The notes under the pieces are model-generated. The model made no database searches and was not told where the DNA came from. It saw only the letters and a program-made list of their open reading frames with translations. Both the position numbers and the translations under genes were made by a program. This document shows positions 1 to 9,215 of a stretch of DNA of 64,000 nt, in pieces. Position 1 is the first letter of the stretch. Each line of letters opens with the position of its first letter. The stretch is from Budorcas taxicolor (taxonomy: Eukaryota; Chordata; Mammalia; Artiodactyla; Bovidae), in NCBI RefSeq assembly GCF_023091745.1, contig NC_068924.1:72380832-72444831 (forward strand). The letters run 5' to 3'.

Positions 1-884
1 AAGCTGGAGAAACTAGGCAGACTTCTATGGGAAAGGCTGCAGAGACATAGAAAGCAGGAGAACATAGAGAAAGGGTGGAGGTGCGGCCTATGGGTGAGAG
101 GGGGAGGTTTGGGGGTCTGGAGTCAGAGAAGGGAGGCTTCGGAGGAAGCTACCAGGTCTAGGAGTTGGAATATGATCTTCCTTTTCTGGTGAGTCTGCAG
201 TCAACATTTTAATAGGATTTTAAGTTACTTGTGGATGCCGGCTGACATTTTGTGGATTGAAACTGTGTCGAGAGAGAGGCATGAGCCAGCCTCGTTTGCG
301 AGGGTTCATGTGTCTATGGGGTTCTCTACATGTGTGCACACGTCTGCACATGTGTATATTCACATGGGTGGGCGCATTTGCTCTAACTGAAGGCCTGTGT
401 GCATGTGGACGTGTGCACCTGGGGTACCAATGGCCTGTCCATCCCCACTGCCCTGCCCCAGACTGTGAACACAGCCCCCAACCCAGGAATGGAGTTAGAT
501 GACTGGTGTGGGGAGGGGGGTTGGAGGGTCTGAATCGGGAGGAGTGCCCCACCTCCACTGTGGGAAAGCTGGCATTTGTGGGGGCTAGAACAGGGTGTGG
601 GGGATGGGGATGGGCTTGCAGGGGCTCAAGACACAGAATTCCTCCAGAGGGATTTAGCAGAGGGAGGGGAAGAGAGCAGAGAGGGAGGGACCCAGGCAAG
701 GGGGAGGTGGTCCTTGGCGGTGGGGCGGGGGGGCGGGGAGTGGGGACACTCTAGAGGCGGTGAGGGGCATCCAGCAAGACTGTCCCCATCCCTGCCTTTC
801 CCCGCCAGTGATGCTGGGCCCTCTGTGAACCGATGGCAATGTGCAGGGGCTCAGCAGCCAAGGAACCGCGCACAGGAGGAGCTT
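1..884. other. Unique sequence, TG-rich then G-rich
   Basis: No repeat family or gene is recognisable. Positions about 300-420 are a loose TG/CA-rich stretch with alternating purine-pyrimidine runs. Positions 500-780 are purine- and G-rich with several runs of four or more G, so open frames here reflect low stop density rather than coding. I see nothing else. Confidence 0.6.
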
Positions 885-887
885 CTG

Positions 888-985
888 AATTTAGACAGGA
901 GAAACCAGATTCTTGGCTTAGCTCAGCTCATACCAACAGGCTGTGCAACCTGGGGCAGATCACCTGGCCTCTCTCACCCCAGCTT
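888..985 (+). repeat. MIR SINE fragment
   Basis: The segment matches the MIR core on the forward strand: the tract around the 'gtgcaacctggggcagatcacctggcctctc' equivalent of the MIR 'tgacctTGGGCAAGTTACTT' core, followed by a 'cagcttcctcactgtg' version of the MIR pyrimidine-rich block. It is old and diverged, and the ends are approximate. Confidence 0.5.
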
Positions 986-1477
986 CCTCACTGTGGCGCC
1001 ACCTGGGGGCTGGAGGCCTGCATGGACGGGTGGGTGGGACAGGGCTGGGTGGGTTCTGGAGTCTTGGTGTGTGAGGTCTGGGTTTCTTACTGGGATCGCC
1101 AGTTTTGGCCCTGCCCTGGGCTCCCAGGAATTTCTGGGCCTGGTGTTCAGGAAGCAGGGTACCTATTCGGTTGTCTCCAAAAAATCTTCTCAGCCTTCAT
1201 TTTGTTGTATTTAATCTTCTTGAATGTGACCAAATCAGTCTGTTTTAGGAGGCGGGGGCCCTCGTGCAGGTCCATCTGCCCCGTGAACACCCTCCCGGTG
1301 CCAGGGGGGTGACTGACTGATGACTACTCCCTGCCCTTTTTGGTGTTAACTTTAAAAGGTGTTAACTGCCCTTGGTATCCCTTCAGACCCAGCCCTTGCC
1401 TCTCACCCTCTCCAGGAGGGGTCACCCGGCTAGGTGATCGCTGAATGCACAAAAGCACCCTTGGCAGTAGGCGTGAG

Positions 1478-1575
1478 CATTGCCACTGACTGGCCGGGGA
1501 ACCGAGACTCTTGACACTCAGCGAGTAAGCACTGGAGCCAGCAGGCTGGACTCAAGGCCTTTTGTCTCCTAGCCC
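1478..1575 (-). repeat. MIR SINE remnant
   Basis: Reverse-strand MIR-like order is visible: a degraded 'gaaccgagactcttgacactcagcgag' block, then 'actggagccagcaggctggactcaa', which resembles the MIR tRNA-derived head. Strong divergence makes the call tentative. Confidence 0.35.
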
Positions 1576-1579
1576 GGTT

Positions 1580-1850
1580 TGGCCACAGACTGTAATATTA
1601 TGTTGATGATGAACTTATTTGTCAATCACTTCCCTCTTTGCAAGTATCAATCATCCCCCGGTTTGCATCGCTGAATGTCTTTGTTAACATTTGGTTTTTC
1701 TGGCCGTGCCGATGGACGCACACTGTTCTGAAACCTGTCATGTGATGGCTACACCTGAGACAAGCCTTGGAACAAGTGGTTTCTATGACTGCTGCCTTGC
1801 AGGCATGTGTTTAATGGTACGCTGCTTGCCCTGATCCCTTTCTGTCTATT
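1580..1850. promoter_or_regulatory. Candidate conserved noncoding segment
   Basis: This AT-balanced stretch has no repeat signature and holds clustered developmental-factor-like words such as tcaatcatc, tcaatcac and tgttgatgatg. That composition differs from the CT-rich sequence that follows. Function is inferred only from composition and motif density; I cannot align it to other species. Confidence 0.2.
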
Positions 1851-1854
1851 TTTT

Positions 1855-2425
1855 CTATGCTGTTCCCTCCCTTCTCCGATCACACTTCTCCTGGAGCCTC
1901 CTTCTCCCCCACATTCCCTCTGTACCCTCTAGCAACCTGGTCTGCCCCTGTCCCTTCTCTCTCCCCCAGCCCCGTCTCTGGAGCCAGAGCCTTGGCCAGG
2001 ATGAAAGCCTCTGGCCAGGCCCATAAATCAGCTGGCCTGTGCCCCTTAACCTTCCCCATTAACCTCTCACACAGGCAGGCATTAGGTGTTACACTTGGCT
2101 GCCGTAAATTACTTGCCAATGAATTTATGAGTGCTCACCCCTCAGAGGCCTGCTTCCTCATCCTCCCCCACTCTCCCTCAGGGCTTCCAGACATTGAGCC
2201 CCAGCCTGGCAGTCAGTGCCTGGTTCTGGCCCGTGACTCCCTGTGTGATGCTCTGCATCCGATCCCCTCTGTTACACACACGGACTAGAAGATCGAAGGG
2301 GTGGAGGGGAGGGGTGGGCGTGCGTGACAGTCACCCTCTAACTCTGCTATCTAGAATCCCCTTCCCCGGAGGCCACCACCTGGAGCTTCCACACGTTTAC
2401 CTTAGAAGGTGAGAGGACGCTGAAT
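1855..2425. other. Unique sequence with pyrimidine-rich start
   Basis: Positions 1855-1980 are CT-rich. Positions about 1985-2145 become AT-balanced with words such as cataaatca, ccattaacc and gtaaattac, which could be a second short conserved segment. No gene or repeat is recognised. The 143-residue forward frame at 1857 is proline- and serine-rich and resembles no family I know. Confidence 0.4.
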
Positions 2426-2431
2426 AAGAAC

Positions 2432-2615
2432 CATCACCACTGTTTACTGTGTTTCTGCCACGTGCCAGACGATCATGCTCACTGTTTCTAATTCTCCGAA
2501 CAATTCTCCGGAGGTATGAATTGTTATCCCATTTTACAGATGAGGAACCAGAGGTGCAGGCAAGTGATGTGACTTGGGCAGGACCTGAACCACTGGTGCT
2601 GAGAGTTAGTGGATT
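2432..2615 (-). repeat. MIR SINE, reverse strand
   Basis: The reverse complement of the MIR core is clear: 'cccattttacagatgaggaacc' begins near 2528 and is followed by the degraded 'gacttgggcagg' block and the tRNA-like head. The left part (from 'tttactgtgtttctgccacgtgcc') is the MIR 3' region. Confidence 0.75.
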
Positions 2616-2631
2616 TCACTGCATCCTGTGT

Positions 2632-2827
2632 GCCTGCTGTCGCTCATTGCGTCTGACTCTGCGGTTCCATGGACTATAGCCCACCAGGCTCCTCGGTCCA
2701 TAGGATCTCCCAGGCAAGGTTACTAGAGTGGGTGGCCATTGCCTTCTCCAGGGAATCTTCCTGACCCAGGGGTCGAACCCAAGTCTCTGTATTCACAGGC
2801 AGATTCTCCTACCAACTGAGCTCCTAC
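2632..2827 (-). mobile_element. Bov-tA SINE, reverse strand
   Basis: A ruminant tRNA-Glu-derived SINE in reverse orientation. The tail-side words tgcgtctgactctg and caccaggctcctc come first, and the promoter head, with a diverged B box at 'gggtcgaaccc', lies near 2770. The end 'ccaactgagctcc' corresponds to the A-box region. It abuts an MIR on its left. Confidence 0.9.
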
Positions 2828-2954
2828 TCTATAAAAATCCAAATCTGCAAAAACAAGGCTATGTATGGAAACCGTGATAAGCCCGTGACCCAGAATCTCT
2901 CTGCCTCACTCCCTCATCTTGCTGCATGTCAGTTTACAAGGACCAATAGTAGTG

Positions 2955-3205
2955 ACGATGTTCATGATGAGAATGGCTGACCCCTAAAGGATGTTTACTA
3001 AGCACCTGTTATTATGCGAAGCATTTTATGTGCAGAAACTTGCTTAATTATCATCCCTATGTAAGGTTGATACTATAGTTGCCCCTTTTACAGAAGAGGG
3101 CATAGGCAAAGAGAGGTCAGTTAATTTGTTGACGGTCACCCAGTGAGGAAGGGCCAGGTCCAGCAGTCAGACCCCAAGAGTCAGCCTGCAGAACGCCCAA
3201 CACTT
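2955..3205 (-). repeat. MIR SINE, long reverse copy
   Basis: Nearly full-length MIR on the reverse strand. The 3' region (tttactaagcacctgttattatg) is at the left, the 'cccttttacagaagagggcataggc' block lies near 3080, and a 'cagtgaggaagggcc' head follows. Confidence 0.75.
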
Positions 3206-3969
3206 TACGGTGAGTGGTGGCACTGCTGACAAATGTGACGCCACCACAAACAGAGCAACAGCTGAACAGGCACCCAGGGGCCCAGTGCTGTCAGCCCCCG
3301 GTCCCTGCGGGCAGCCCCTGCAGAGCTCTCCGTGGGTGACCCAGGGACGCGCCTCACCTGGTTTTCCTTCTTCCGCTTTTCCCAGGGGACGGCAGGGGCA
3401 GAGCTACAAGCTTTCCCCAGATGAGCCCAGGACCTCTCTGGGTGCCTGTCCCTGGCTGCTGCTCCAGCTCGATTCCCAAAGCTACGGGGTCTCCACCGCA
3501 GCTTCCTGAGTGTGATCCTGCGGAGAGGGGAGCACGTGTCTGGGATGGCAGAGAGCAGCTGGAGGGGGATGAGGAGGGATGCGTGGAGAGGACGCTGTGT
3601 TCCGGGGACCTGCAGGGACAGCAGACCGAAGCTGGACGGCAGGACTCCGGGAGGATGTTTCCGGGCCAGCTGTCACCAAGGGCCCTCCCCTCCCTGTCCG
3701 CCCCTCCCCGCTCCGAACTTCAGCACATGTGAATGCCTCTTGTGCAATTCGGTCACCACTGCAAAGGAGGGCAAACAGCTGCTTGTGTTCCTCTGGGTTG
3801 TGTGTGACCCTGACTTAGACGGAAAAGGAAAGGTCAGCCAGAGGGCGCTGCCACAAAGGCAGGACAGGGCCCGGTTATACTGGGGAGGGCAGGGATGCAA
3901 GAGCCACACAGACCTGGCTCAAGTCCTAGGTGAGCGGGGCTGCGTAGGGTCCCCTCCCAATTCACGCCC
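3206..3969. other. Unique GC-rich sequence
   Basis: No repeat or gene recognised. Several overlapping open frames of 80-166 codons run in different frames; they have no recognisable domain, and the longest continues into the LTR that follows. I treat them as chance frames in GC-rich DNA. Confidence 0.5.
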
Positions 3970-4375
3970 ACCTAGAACTTGTGCATGTGACCTTGTGAGG
4001 ACAGAGGTGTAACTGCAGGTGTCGTGAGTTAAGATGAGATCAGCCTGGATTAGGGTGGGCTCTAAGTCCGTGCCTGGCACCCTTGTAAGCGGTGGGAATC
4101 TAGACACAGACACGCAGGGGCGAAGGCCCTGTGAGATGGGGGCAGAGATGGAGTGTCCGACCCGCAAGCCAAAGAATCTCAGCGGCTGCCGGCGCTGCCC
4201 AGGAGTGACGAGAGGCAAAGGGGGGCCCTTTCCTTAGCAGAGAGTATGGCCCTGCTGACACCTTGAGTTTGGACTCCTGGCCCCAGCACTGGACGAGAGT
4301 AAGTTTCTGTTGTTTCAAGCCACTCAGCGTGTGGTACTTTGTTATGGCTTCTTGTTAAGAAAGCTGACAAACGAG
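3970..4375 (+). mobile_element. MaLR-type solo LTR, forward
   Basis: An old solo LTR of the mammalian ERVL-MaLR type (MLT1/MST-like). The sequence follows the family order: a 'gtgaccttgtgaggac' region, 'aagatgagatcagcctggattaggg', 'gtaagcggtgggaatctagacacag', then 'ccctgctgacaccttga' near 4253 and the terminal 'gtttctgttgtttcaagccactcag' block ending in tggtactttgttatgg. No internal retroviral sequence is attached. The 5' end is approximate. Confidence 0.75.
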
Positions 4376-4377
4376 CT

Positions 4378-4538
4378 CCATCACTTATGAGCAGGATGGC
4401 CTGGCATCAGTCACTGATCTCTCCAGGCCTGGCTGAGCATCCTCGTAGTGAGCATGACACTGGTTCAGAGGGTGCTGTGAGGATGAGATGAAATGATGCC
4501 TCAAAGGCTAAAGCGGTTCAGTAAAGACAGTGGAATTT
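4378..4538 (+). repeat. MIR SINE, forward
   Basis: MIR order is seen on the forward strand: 'tcagtcactgatctctccaggcc' stands for the 'aagttacttaacctct' core, and 'gtgctgtgaggatgagatgaaatgatg' and 'aaagcggttcagtaaag' for the 3' region. It lies directly between the LTR and the next SINE. Confidence 0.6.
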
Positions 4539-4540
4539 GG

Positions 4541-4795
4541 CTCTGGGATTCCTAGGTTGGGAAGATCCACTGGAGAAGGGTTAGGCCACCCACTCCAGTA
4601 TTGGGCTTCCCTTGTGGCTCAGCTGGTAAAGAATCCGCCTGCAGTGTGGGAGACCTGGGTTCAACCCCTGGGTTGGGAAGACCCCCTGGAGAAGGGAAAG
4701 GCTACCCACTCCCATGTTCCGGCCTGGAGAAATTCCATGGACTGTATAGTCCATGCGATCACGAAGAGTCGGACACAACCGAGTGACTTACACTG
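4541..4795 (+). mobile_element. Bov-tA SINE with extra left fragment, forward
   Basis: Positions 4605-4795 form a nearly complete Bov-tA: the head gggcttcccttgtggctc, A-box region, B-box-like ggttcaacccc, and the tail gagtcggacacaaccgag. Positions 4541-4604 repeat part of the same unit (gttgggaagatccactgg and cacccactccagtatt), giving a dimer-like arrangement. No clear target duplication is seen. Confidence 0.88.
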
Positions 4796-4799
4796 TCAT

Positions 4800-5228
4800 G
4801 TCTAAATACAGCGATTCTTCAGAGCTGGGCTTCCTAGTTCCTTCTGGAAGGACTGAGAGCCCTGTGTTATTTTTTTATGGTTAATTTTGGAAATTCCAAG
4901 TTAACAGTTAGGGTACAAGTTGATCACGTTGATGTAATCTTTATCAGAAGTCTCACAAGTTGTATATTCAACATTTTGAAGAAAAAGAAGAAAAAAAAAG
5001 CAACTCTAGTTTTTACTCTGTACATCCAGATTACATGCTTGGTCCAACTGCAGGAACAGTTAGTTTATACCAGATGCCAGCTGACTGCCTGATGCCAACT
5101 GGAAATAAAGTTATGTGTGTCTGCGCACTCATATAAACTGATCTCTAACCTTGTATACAAAACCATATGTGTCTATCTCTCTGTGCATACTGGATGCTTA
5201 CATATTCATAACAGATGCATACATATAT
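4800..5228. other. Unique AT-rich sequence
   Basis: No gene or repeat recognised. An interrupted A-run occupies about 4977-4999. The rest is AT-rich unique sequence with short TG/CA words. Confidence 0.45.
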
Positions 5229-5290
5229 CTGCTCAACAATTCCATCCAGCAAATATTTATTCAGTGTTCACCTTGTGCAGGGTGTGTGCG
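5229..5290 (-). repeat. L2 LINE 3'-end fragment, reverse
   Basis: The words 'catccagcaaatatttattcagtg' and 'caccttgtgcaggg' match the reverse complement of the L2 3' terminus, whose forward form ends in the tcaataaatatttgttgaatga motif. The fragment is short. Confidence 0.5.
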
Positions 5291-6694
5291 TACATGTGGG
5301 TGTGCAGATAGAGAAGAACACGCATTCGTACACAGTAATGTATACACGTAGCTGGTTATACCAGAAGCCAACCTAATATCTAGATGCCAGTGAGGGAGCA
5401 TGGCTGCTGGAAAGCCGTATACTTCAAATTCCCTGGCTGGGAACAGGCCGGAGCCTGGAGGTGAGCTCCAGCCCCCAAATGAGAGAGGGGTCAGCACAGG
5501 GCAGACAGCAGGGGCAGGAGGAATGCCATCAGGGTGAGGCTTGGGGCTCCCAGCCCCTTCTGGTCAGTTGTCCCCAAGCTGTCACTCCCTCTGTCTTGGT
5601 GGGGACTTGGAACGGAAACCCACTTTGAGAAGAGTGGCATCTCGGGGCACGGCTACCTGTTCCTGCCTTCTCGCACTCCGAGCATCCTCAGAGTGGGACG
5701 TATCCTCTCTGGATACAAGGGCGCTGGATGCTTTGTGGCCCCAGCACCACTTTGGAGACCTTCTGTGTGCTTCTCAATGCCACGCCCTCCCTGATGGCAC
5801 TTCTCTCCATGAGGGGGCCAGGCCAGGGGAGGGGCCGCTCTGCTGTCACCCTTCCTTTCGTAACTGAAGTGATACGATCTCCCCCTGCCCCGCCTGCTGG
5901 ACTCCAAGGGTGCTGTTGGGACTTGGCTGTTCTTCCTCCACAGCCCAGCCCAGAGCCTGCCTCCTAGGAGGCTCTTCATAAAATCTGGGGAACTCCGGGG
6001 TTTAGCCAGGTGAAGGGGTGTGTCCAGGGCCACCAGGCAGTGGAGGGAGGCTTGTGCAAATACGCCCTGACTCAGCAGACTCCCTGCTCCAGAAATGCTG
6101 CAGCTCACCACCCGCCTTGGACCAGGACCCTCCTGTGCCACAGGCCTTGTCTGACCCTGCCCACCGGAGTGGGGGATGCCGGGGGCGGCCCTTGTATGGC
6201 ACTTTCACATCTGAATTCCCAGTAACCAGCATGCCAACCTACATACAGTAGGCCATCAGCTGGTGTTTGCTGAAAGAATTAATGACTTTGAGGCCTGGGG
6301 ATAGAGCTCTGGGTCTTCAGGACTGTGAGGGCTCAGAGGAGCAGTGTTTCTGCCCTGGTAGACAGGGAATTCTCTGCTAAGACCCTAAAGCCAATGCGGC
6401 ATCTTAGGGAAGAGGGTTGGGTGGGCAGTCAGCATGGGGCAGGAATTGGCTGCTGGGTTAACAGAAAATGAACGAGATTTGCCTGTGTCAGAGGGGCTCT
6501 GGCCAAGGACATGTCCTATAATAAGTAAACATTCCTGAAAGGATGAGAGCTTAAACACAGTAAGGGATGCTAGAAGCAGAAGAGCAGTTAAAGGGTGGAG
6601 ATTCTTTCCAGGTGAGGCTTGGAAGGGGCGGGAAGGGAACAATCTTTCTTTAAGCTCCTGTGAAGACGGATGCTCCAGACTGCACACATGTTCT
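5291..6694. other. Unique sequence
   Basis: No recognisable repeat, RNA or gene over 1.4 kb. The sequence is moderately GC-rich with open frames up to 162 codons that show no recognisable domain and overlap each other on both strands. I do not call any of them a gene. Confidence 0.5.
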
Positions 6695-6832
6695 TCCTGG
6701 AAAAGCAGGTCACTGGAATGATCTCCGTTTAACAGATGAGGAAGCTGAGGTTCAGAGAGGTAAAGCACCTTGCTCAAGGTCACACAGCCAGGATGTGGCA
6801 ACATCGGTCTGACTCAACTCCTGTACTGGTCC
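6695..6832 (-). repeat. MIR SINE, reverse strand
   Basis: A textbook reverse MIR core: 'aacagatgaggaagctgaggttcagagaggtaaagcaccttgctcaaggtcacacag' runs from about 6731 to 6787, followed by the degraded head. Few changes from the family core make this one of the better preserved MIRs here. Confidence 0.85.
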
Positions 6833-6983
6833 AGCTGCTGAATCTAGGTAATAGCTATGTATTGCCTGCTTGACCTTCCCTTTTTGTTCTTTTTCTGTGA
6901 GGATTTAGTTATTCTCTAGAGCACAAAGAATATGTTTGGGGGGTATTCAAACTTTGGGGATTTTTTTTCCCTCCTCTGGTATA

Positions 6984-7222
6984 CCATTAGGAGGGTGTCC
7001 ATGGTGACTTGGTGGTAAAGAATCTGCTTGCAATGTAGGAGACTTGGATTCAATCCTTGGGTGGGGAAGATCCCCTGGAAAAAGAAATGGCAACCTACTC
7101 TAGTATTCTTGCCTGGAGAATCCCAGGGAGGGAGGAGCCTGGTGGGCTACAGTCCATTGGGGTTGCAAAGAGCTGGACGTGACCGAGCAACTAAACAACA
7201 CCAGCAACAAATGCCATTAGGA
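6984..7222 (+). mobile_element. Bov-tA SINE with target duplication, forward
   Basis: Complete Bov-tA from about 6993 to 7213, with the head tgacttggtggtaaag, a degraded B box (gattcaatcc) and the tail gagctggacgtgaccgag. The 9-bp repeat ccattagga flanks it at 6984-6992 and 7214-7222, the expected target-site duplication of LINE-driven insertion. Confidence 0.92.
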
Positions 7223-7261
7223 AGGACATCAGTTCTGGCCTCTTCCAAGGGCTCCATCAGA

Positions 7262-7646
7262 GATAACATGGGAGGCTTTCCGGGCGGCTCAGTGGTAAAG
7301 AATCCTTCCGCTAGTGCAGGAGGATTCAAGAAGGATTCAACCCGCTAGTGCAGGGTTCAATCCCTGACCCAGGAAAGGCCTGTGAGCCACGCTACTGAGC
7401 CTGTCTTCTGGCACCTCGGACCTGCAGCTACTGAGCCCGTGAACCGCAGGTACTGAAGTCCACACCTCGCGAGCCCAAGCGCCACAGCGGGAGAAGCCCC
7501 CGCAATGAGAAGCCCCCGCAATGAGAAGCCCGTACACGGGCTTCCGCAACCAGAGAAAAAACCCTCGCAGCGACTAAGACCCAGCGAAGTCAAAATAAAT
7601 AAATAAACGAAATTATTTAAAAAAAAAAAAAAAAAGACAACATGGG
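7262..7646 (+). mobile_element. CHR-type SINE with A-rich tail, forward
   Basis: An older artiodactyl tRNA-derived SINE, distinct from Bov-tA after the head: it continues into actgagcccgtgaaccgc and a 'gcgacgcgag'-like body and ends with taaataaataaa and a long A-run (7620-7635). Near-identical 11-bp flanks (gataacatggg at 7262, gacaacatggg at 7636) mark the insertion. Internally, the block around 7310-7350 is partly duplicated (ccgctagtgcagg twice), and a 16-bp unit is repeated at 7492-7523. Confidence 0.88.
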
Positions 7647-7739
7647 CTTCCTGCAAGGTGCCCTCCCCCACAAACCTATCCTTCCTATTCCTTCCAGAGC
7701 CATCCCCGGATGCTGTAATGAGAAGGATGTGTTTTGGAG

Positions 7740-7972
7740 GTGGCCTCTTCCCAGGAGGCGCTAGAGGTAAAGAACCCACCTGCCAATGCAGGAGGCATAA
7801 GAGACGCCAGTTTGATCCCTGGGCCGAGAAGATCCCCTGGAAGAGGGCGCGGGCACCCACTCCAGTATTTTTGCCTGAAGAATCCCGTGGACAGAGGAGC
7901 CTGGTGGGCTACACAATCCATGAGGTCCCAAAGAACCAGACACAACTGAAGCGACTTAGAACAGCACAGCTC
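7740..7972 (+). mobile_element. Bov-tA SINE, forward
   Basis: Complete Bov-tA with a changed head (cttcccaggaggcgctag), the B-box-like agtttgatccc, the shared middle (cacccactccagtattt) and the tail cagacacaactgaagcgac. It starts about 95 bp after the CHR-type SINE in the same orientation. Confidence 0.9.
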
Positions 7973-8345
7973 AGCTCATCCCTGTCAACTGGTATAAAAG
8001 CAAATCTTTTGCAAACTTAGATGCTGGAGAAATCAATGAAGGAACTAAACGTGTTTCCTCACTAATCCCATAATCAATACACATCTGGGGACTGATCCAG
8101 CCGAGCCTGTGCTAGTGGCACGGGGTGAGAACATCCCCGGGGGAGGCCCCTGCAGGTCACACCGGTGTCCCCCTCCCCCAAAACCCTAGGTAAGTGGCGG
8201 AGAGCCTTGGCAGACAAACCTGGTTGAAGACACTTCCTGTAATAACTAAGCCGGTCTGTTTATCTAGCTTCTTGGCTACTAAACAGGGATTGTGAAGGAG
8301 GGGGCCCTTTGTCGCTATATCCCCACGCCCCTTTGTAACGAATGA
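7973..8345. other. Unique sequence
   Basis: No repeat or gene recognised between a Bov-tA and an MIR. Short AT-rich and GC-rich stretches alternate; I see no distinctive signal. Confidence 0.45.
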
Positions 8346-8346
8346 T

Positions 8347-8517
8347 GTCCTATGTAAGTTGCTGGGTGCCCCTGAACAAGTTACTCCAGCCCTCTCTTCC
8401 TCATCTGTTTAAAAGGGGATAATATTACCACCTCCAACGTGCTGTGAAGTTTTAGCCCAAGCACTTAGCACAGAGCCGGGCACCTGGGAAGCTCTGAATG
8501 AACATCAGCTATTAGGA
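8347..8517 (+). repeat. MIR SINE, forward
   Basis: Well-ordered MIR: 'cctgaacaagttactccagccctctcttcctcatctgttt' stands at about 8371-8410, then 'ggggataatattacc', 'gtgctgtgaag' and the 3' region 'gcacttagcacagagccgggcac'. Confidence 0.85.
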
Positions 8518-8642
8518 CCACAGTTAGCATCGTCTGCCAGGCAGGGCTGATGGAAGAGCTGGTGAGTGGAGGTGAGTGTCCCTGTGTGAGGGTGGGAGGG
8601 TGTGTGTGACCCCTGCCTCCGCTCTGGGGACACTGAGGCCCT

Positions 8643-8728
8643 GGGGCAGACTCTGGAGGGATATGGATGAGTCTCCTGTCTTGCCGGGGCAGACTGTGGA
8701 GGCATACAGATGAGTCTCCCATCTTTGC
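8643..8728 (+). repeat. 43-bp tandem duplication
   Basis: Two diverged copies of a 43-bp unit lie head to tail, at 8643-8685 and 8686-8728. Both begin ggggcagact and contain gatgagtctcc. About four fifths of the bases agree by eye. No further copies follow. Confidence 0.8.
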
Positions 8729-9215
8729 TCCGGCGAGGAGGAACTTCGTCCTCCCGCACAGGCTGCCTCCTGCAGACTCTGTCCTCTGGGCCGGCCGCCT
8801 GTCCCTTCCCTGGCAAGGGCAGGGAGGAGGCCCAGCCACGGGGCCCTGGCCCCCGGGGCGGCTGGCCCAGCAGGCCAAGGACTCCGTGTCCTGGGAGGGG
8901 AGCAGCAGCTGCTCCTCCTGGGAGGGGCTGGGCAGCAATCTCATCTCTCAGCAGAGACCTCTCAACCCAGGGGACAGCGCCCCAGAAAGGGCACAACCCC
9001 AAGACCCGCTCAGAGCTGCTTCCTCCTCCTGTTCATTTGTCCCAGAAACCTGAGAAAACGAGCCAAGTCCTGGGGAGAGGGGGCTCCAGCCGGGGACCGG
9101 TCCTCCTTGACCCCCACTCACTGCCGCTTGGGGGTGGGGAGAGCGGTCGGTCGTCTGCCCTCCGGAAGGTCCTCTCCGCGTCCCGCCCTCCCTCTCAACC
9201 AACGGGCCGGTTTTG
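8725..9215. promoter_or_regulatory. GC-rich patch with local CpG cluster
   Basis: By eye this stretch has about 25 CpG dinucleotides, with roughly half of them between 9055 and 9215. Most of the window is CpG-poor, so the tail end stands out. It directly precedes the AT-rich repeat-free block. It could be a small unmethylated regulatory patch; the whole span probably does not meet a strict CpG-island ratio. No TATA box, initiator or coding exon can be tied to it. Confidence 0.25.

Noticed and set aside
576..1214. 212-codon forward open frame, one of the two longest in the window
   Set aside because: It lies in G-rich DNA with few stops, runs across an MIR remnant, overlaps other frames and shows no domain. 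Chance frame.
3970..4375. Possible provirus next to the LTRs
   Set aside because: None of the three MaLR LTRs has adjacent internal retroviral sequence; all look like solo LTRs.
4600..4795. tRNA gene in the SINE heads
   Set aside because: A and B boxes are present because Bov-tA derives from tRNA-Glu; the rest does not fold as tRNA and the body is SINE.
7357..7860. 167-codon reverse frame and similar frames over SINEs
   Set aside because: Frames through CHR and Bov-tA SINEs are repeat translations and recur at every SINE.
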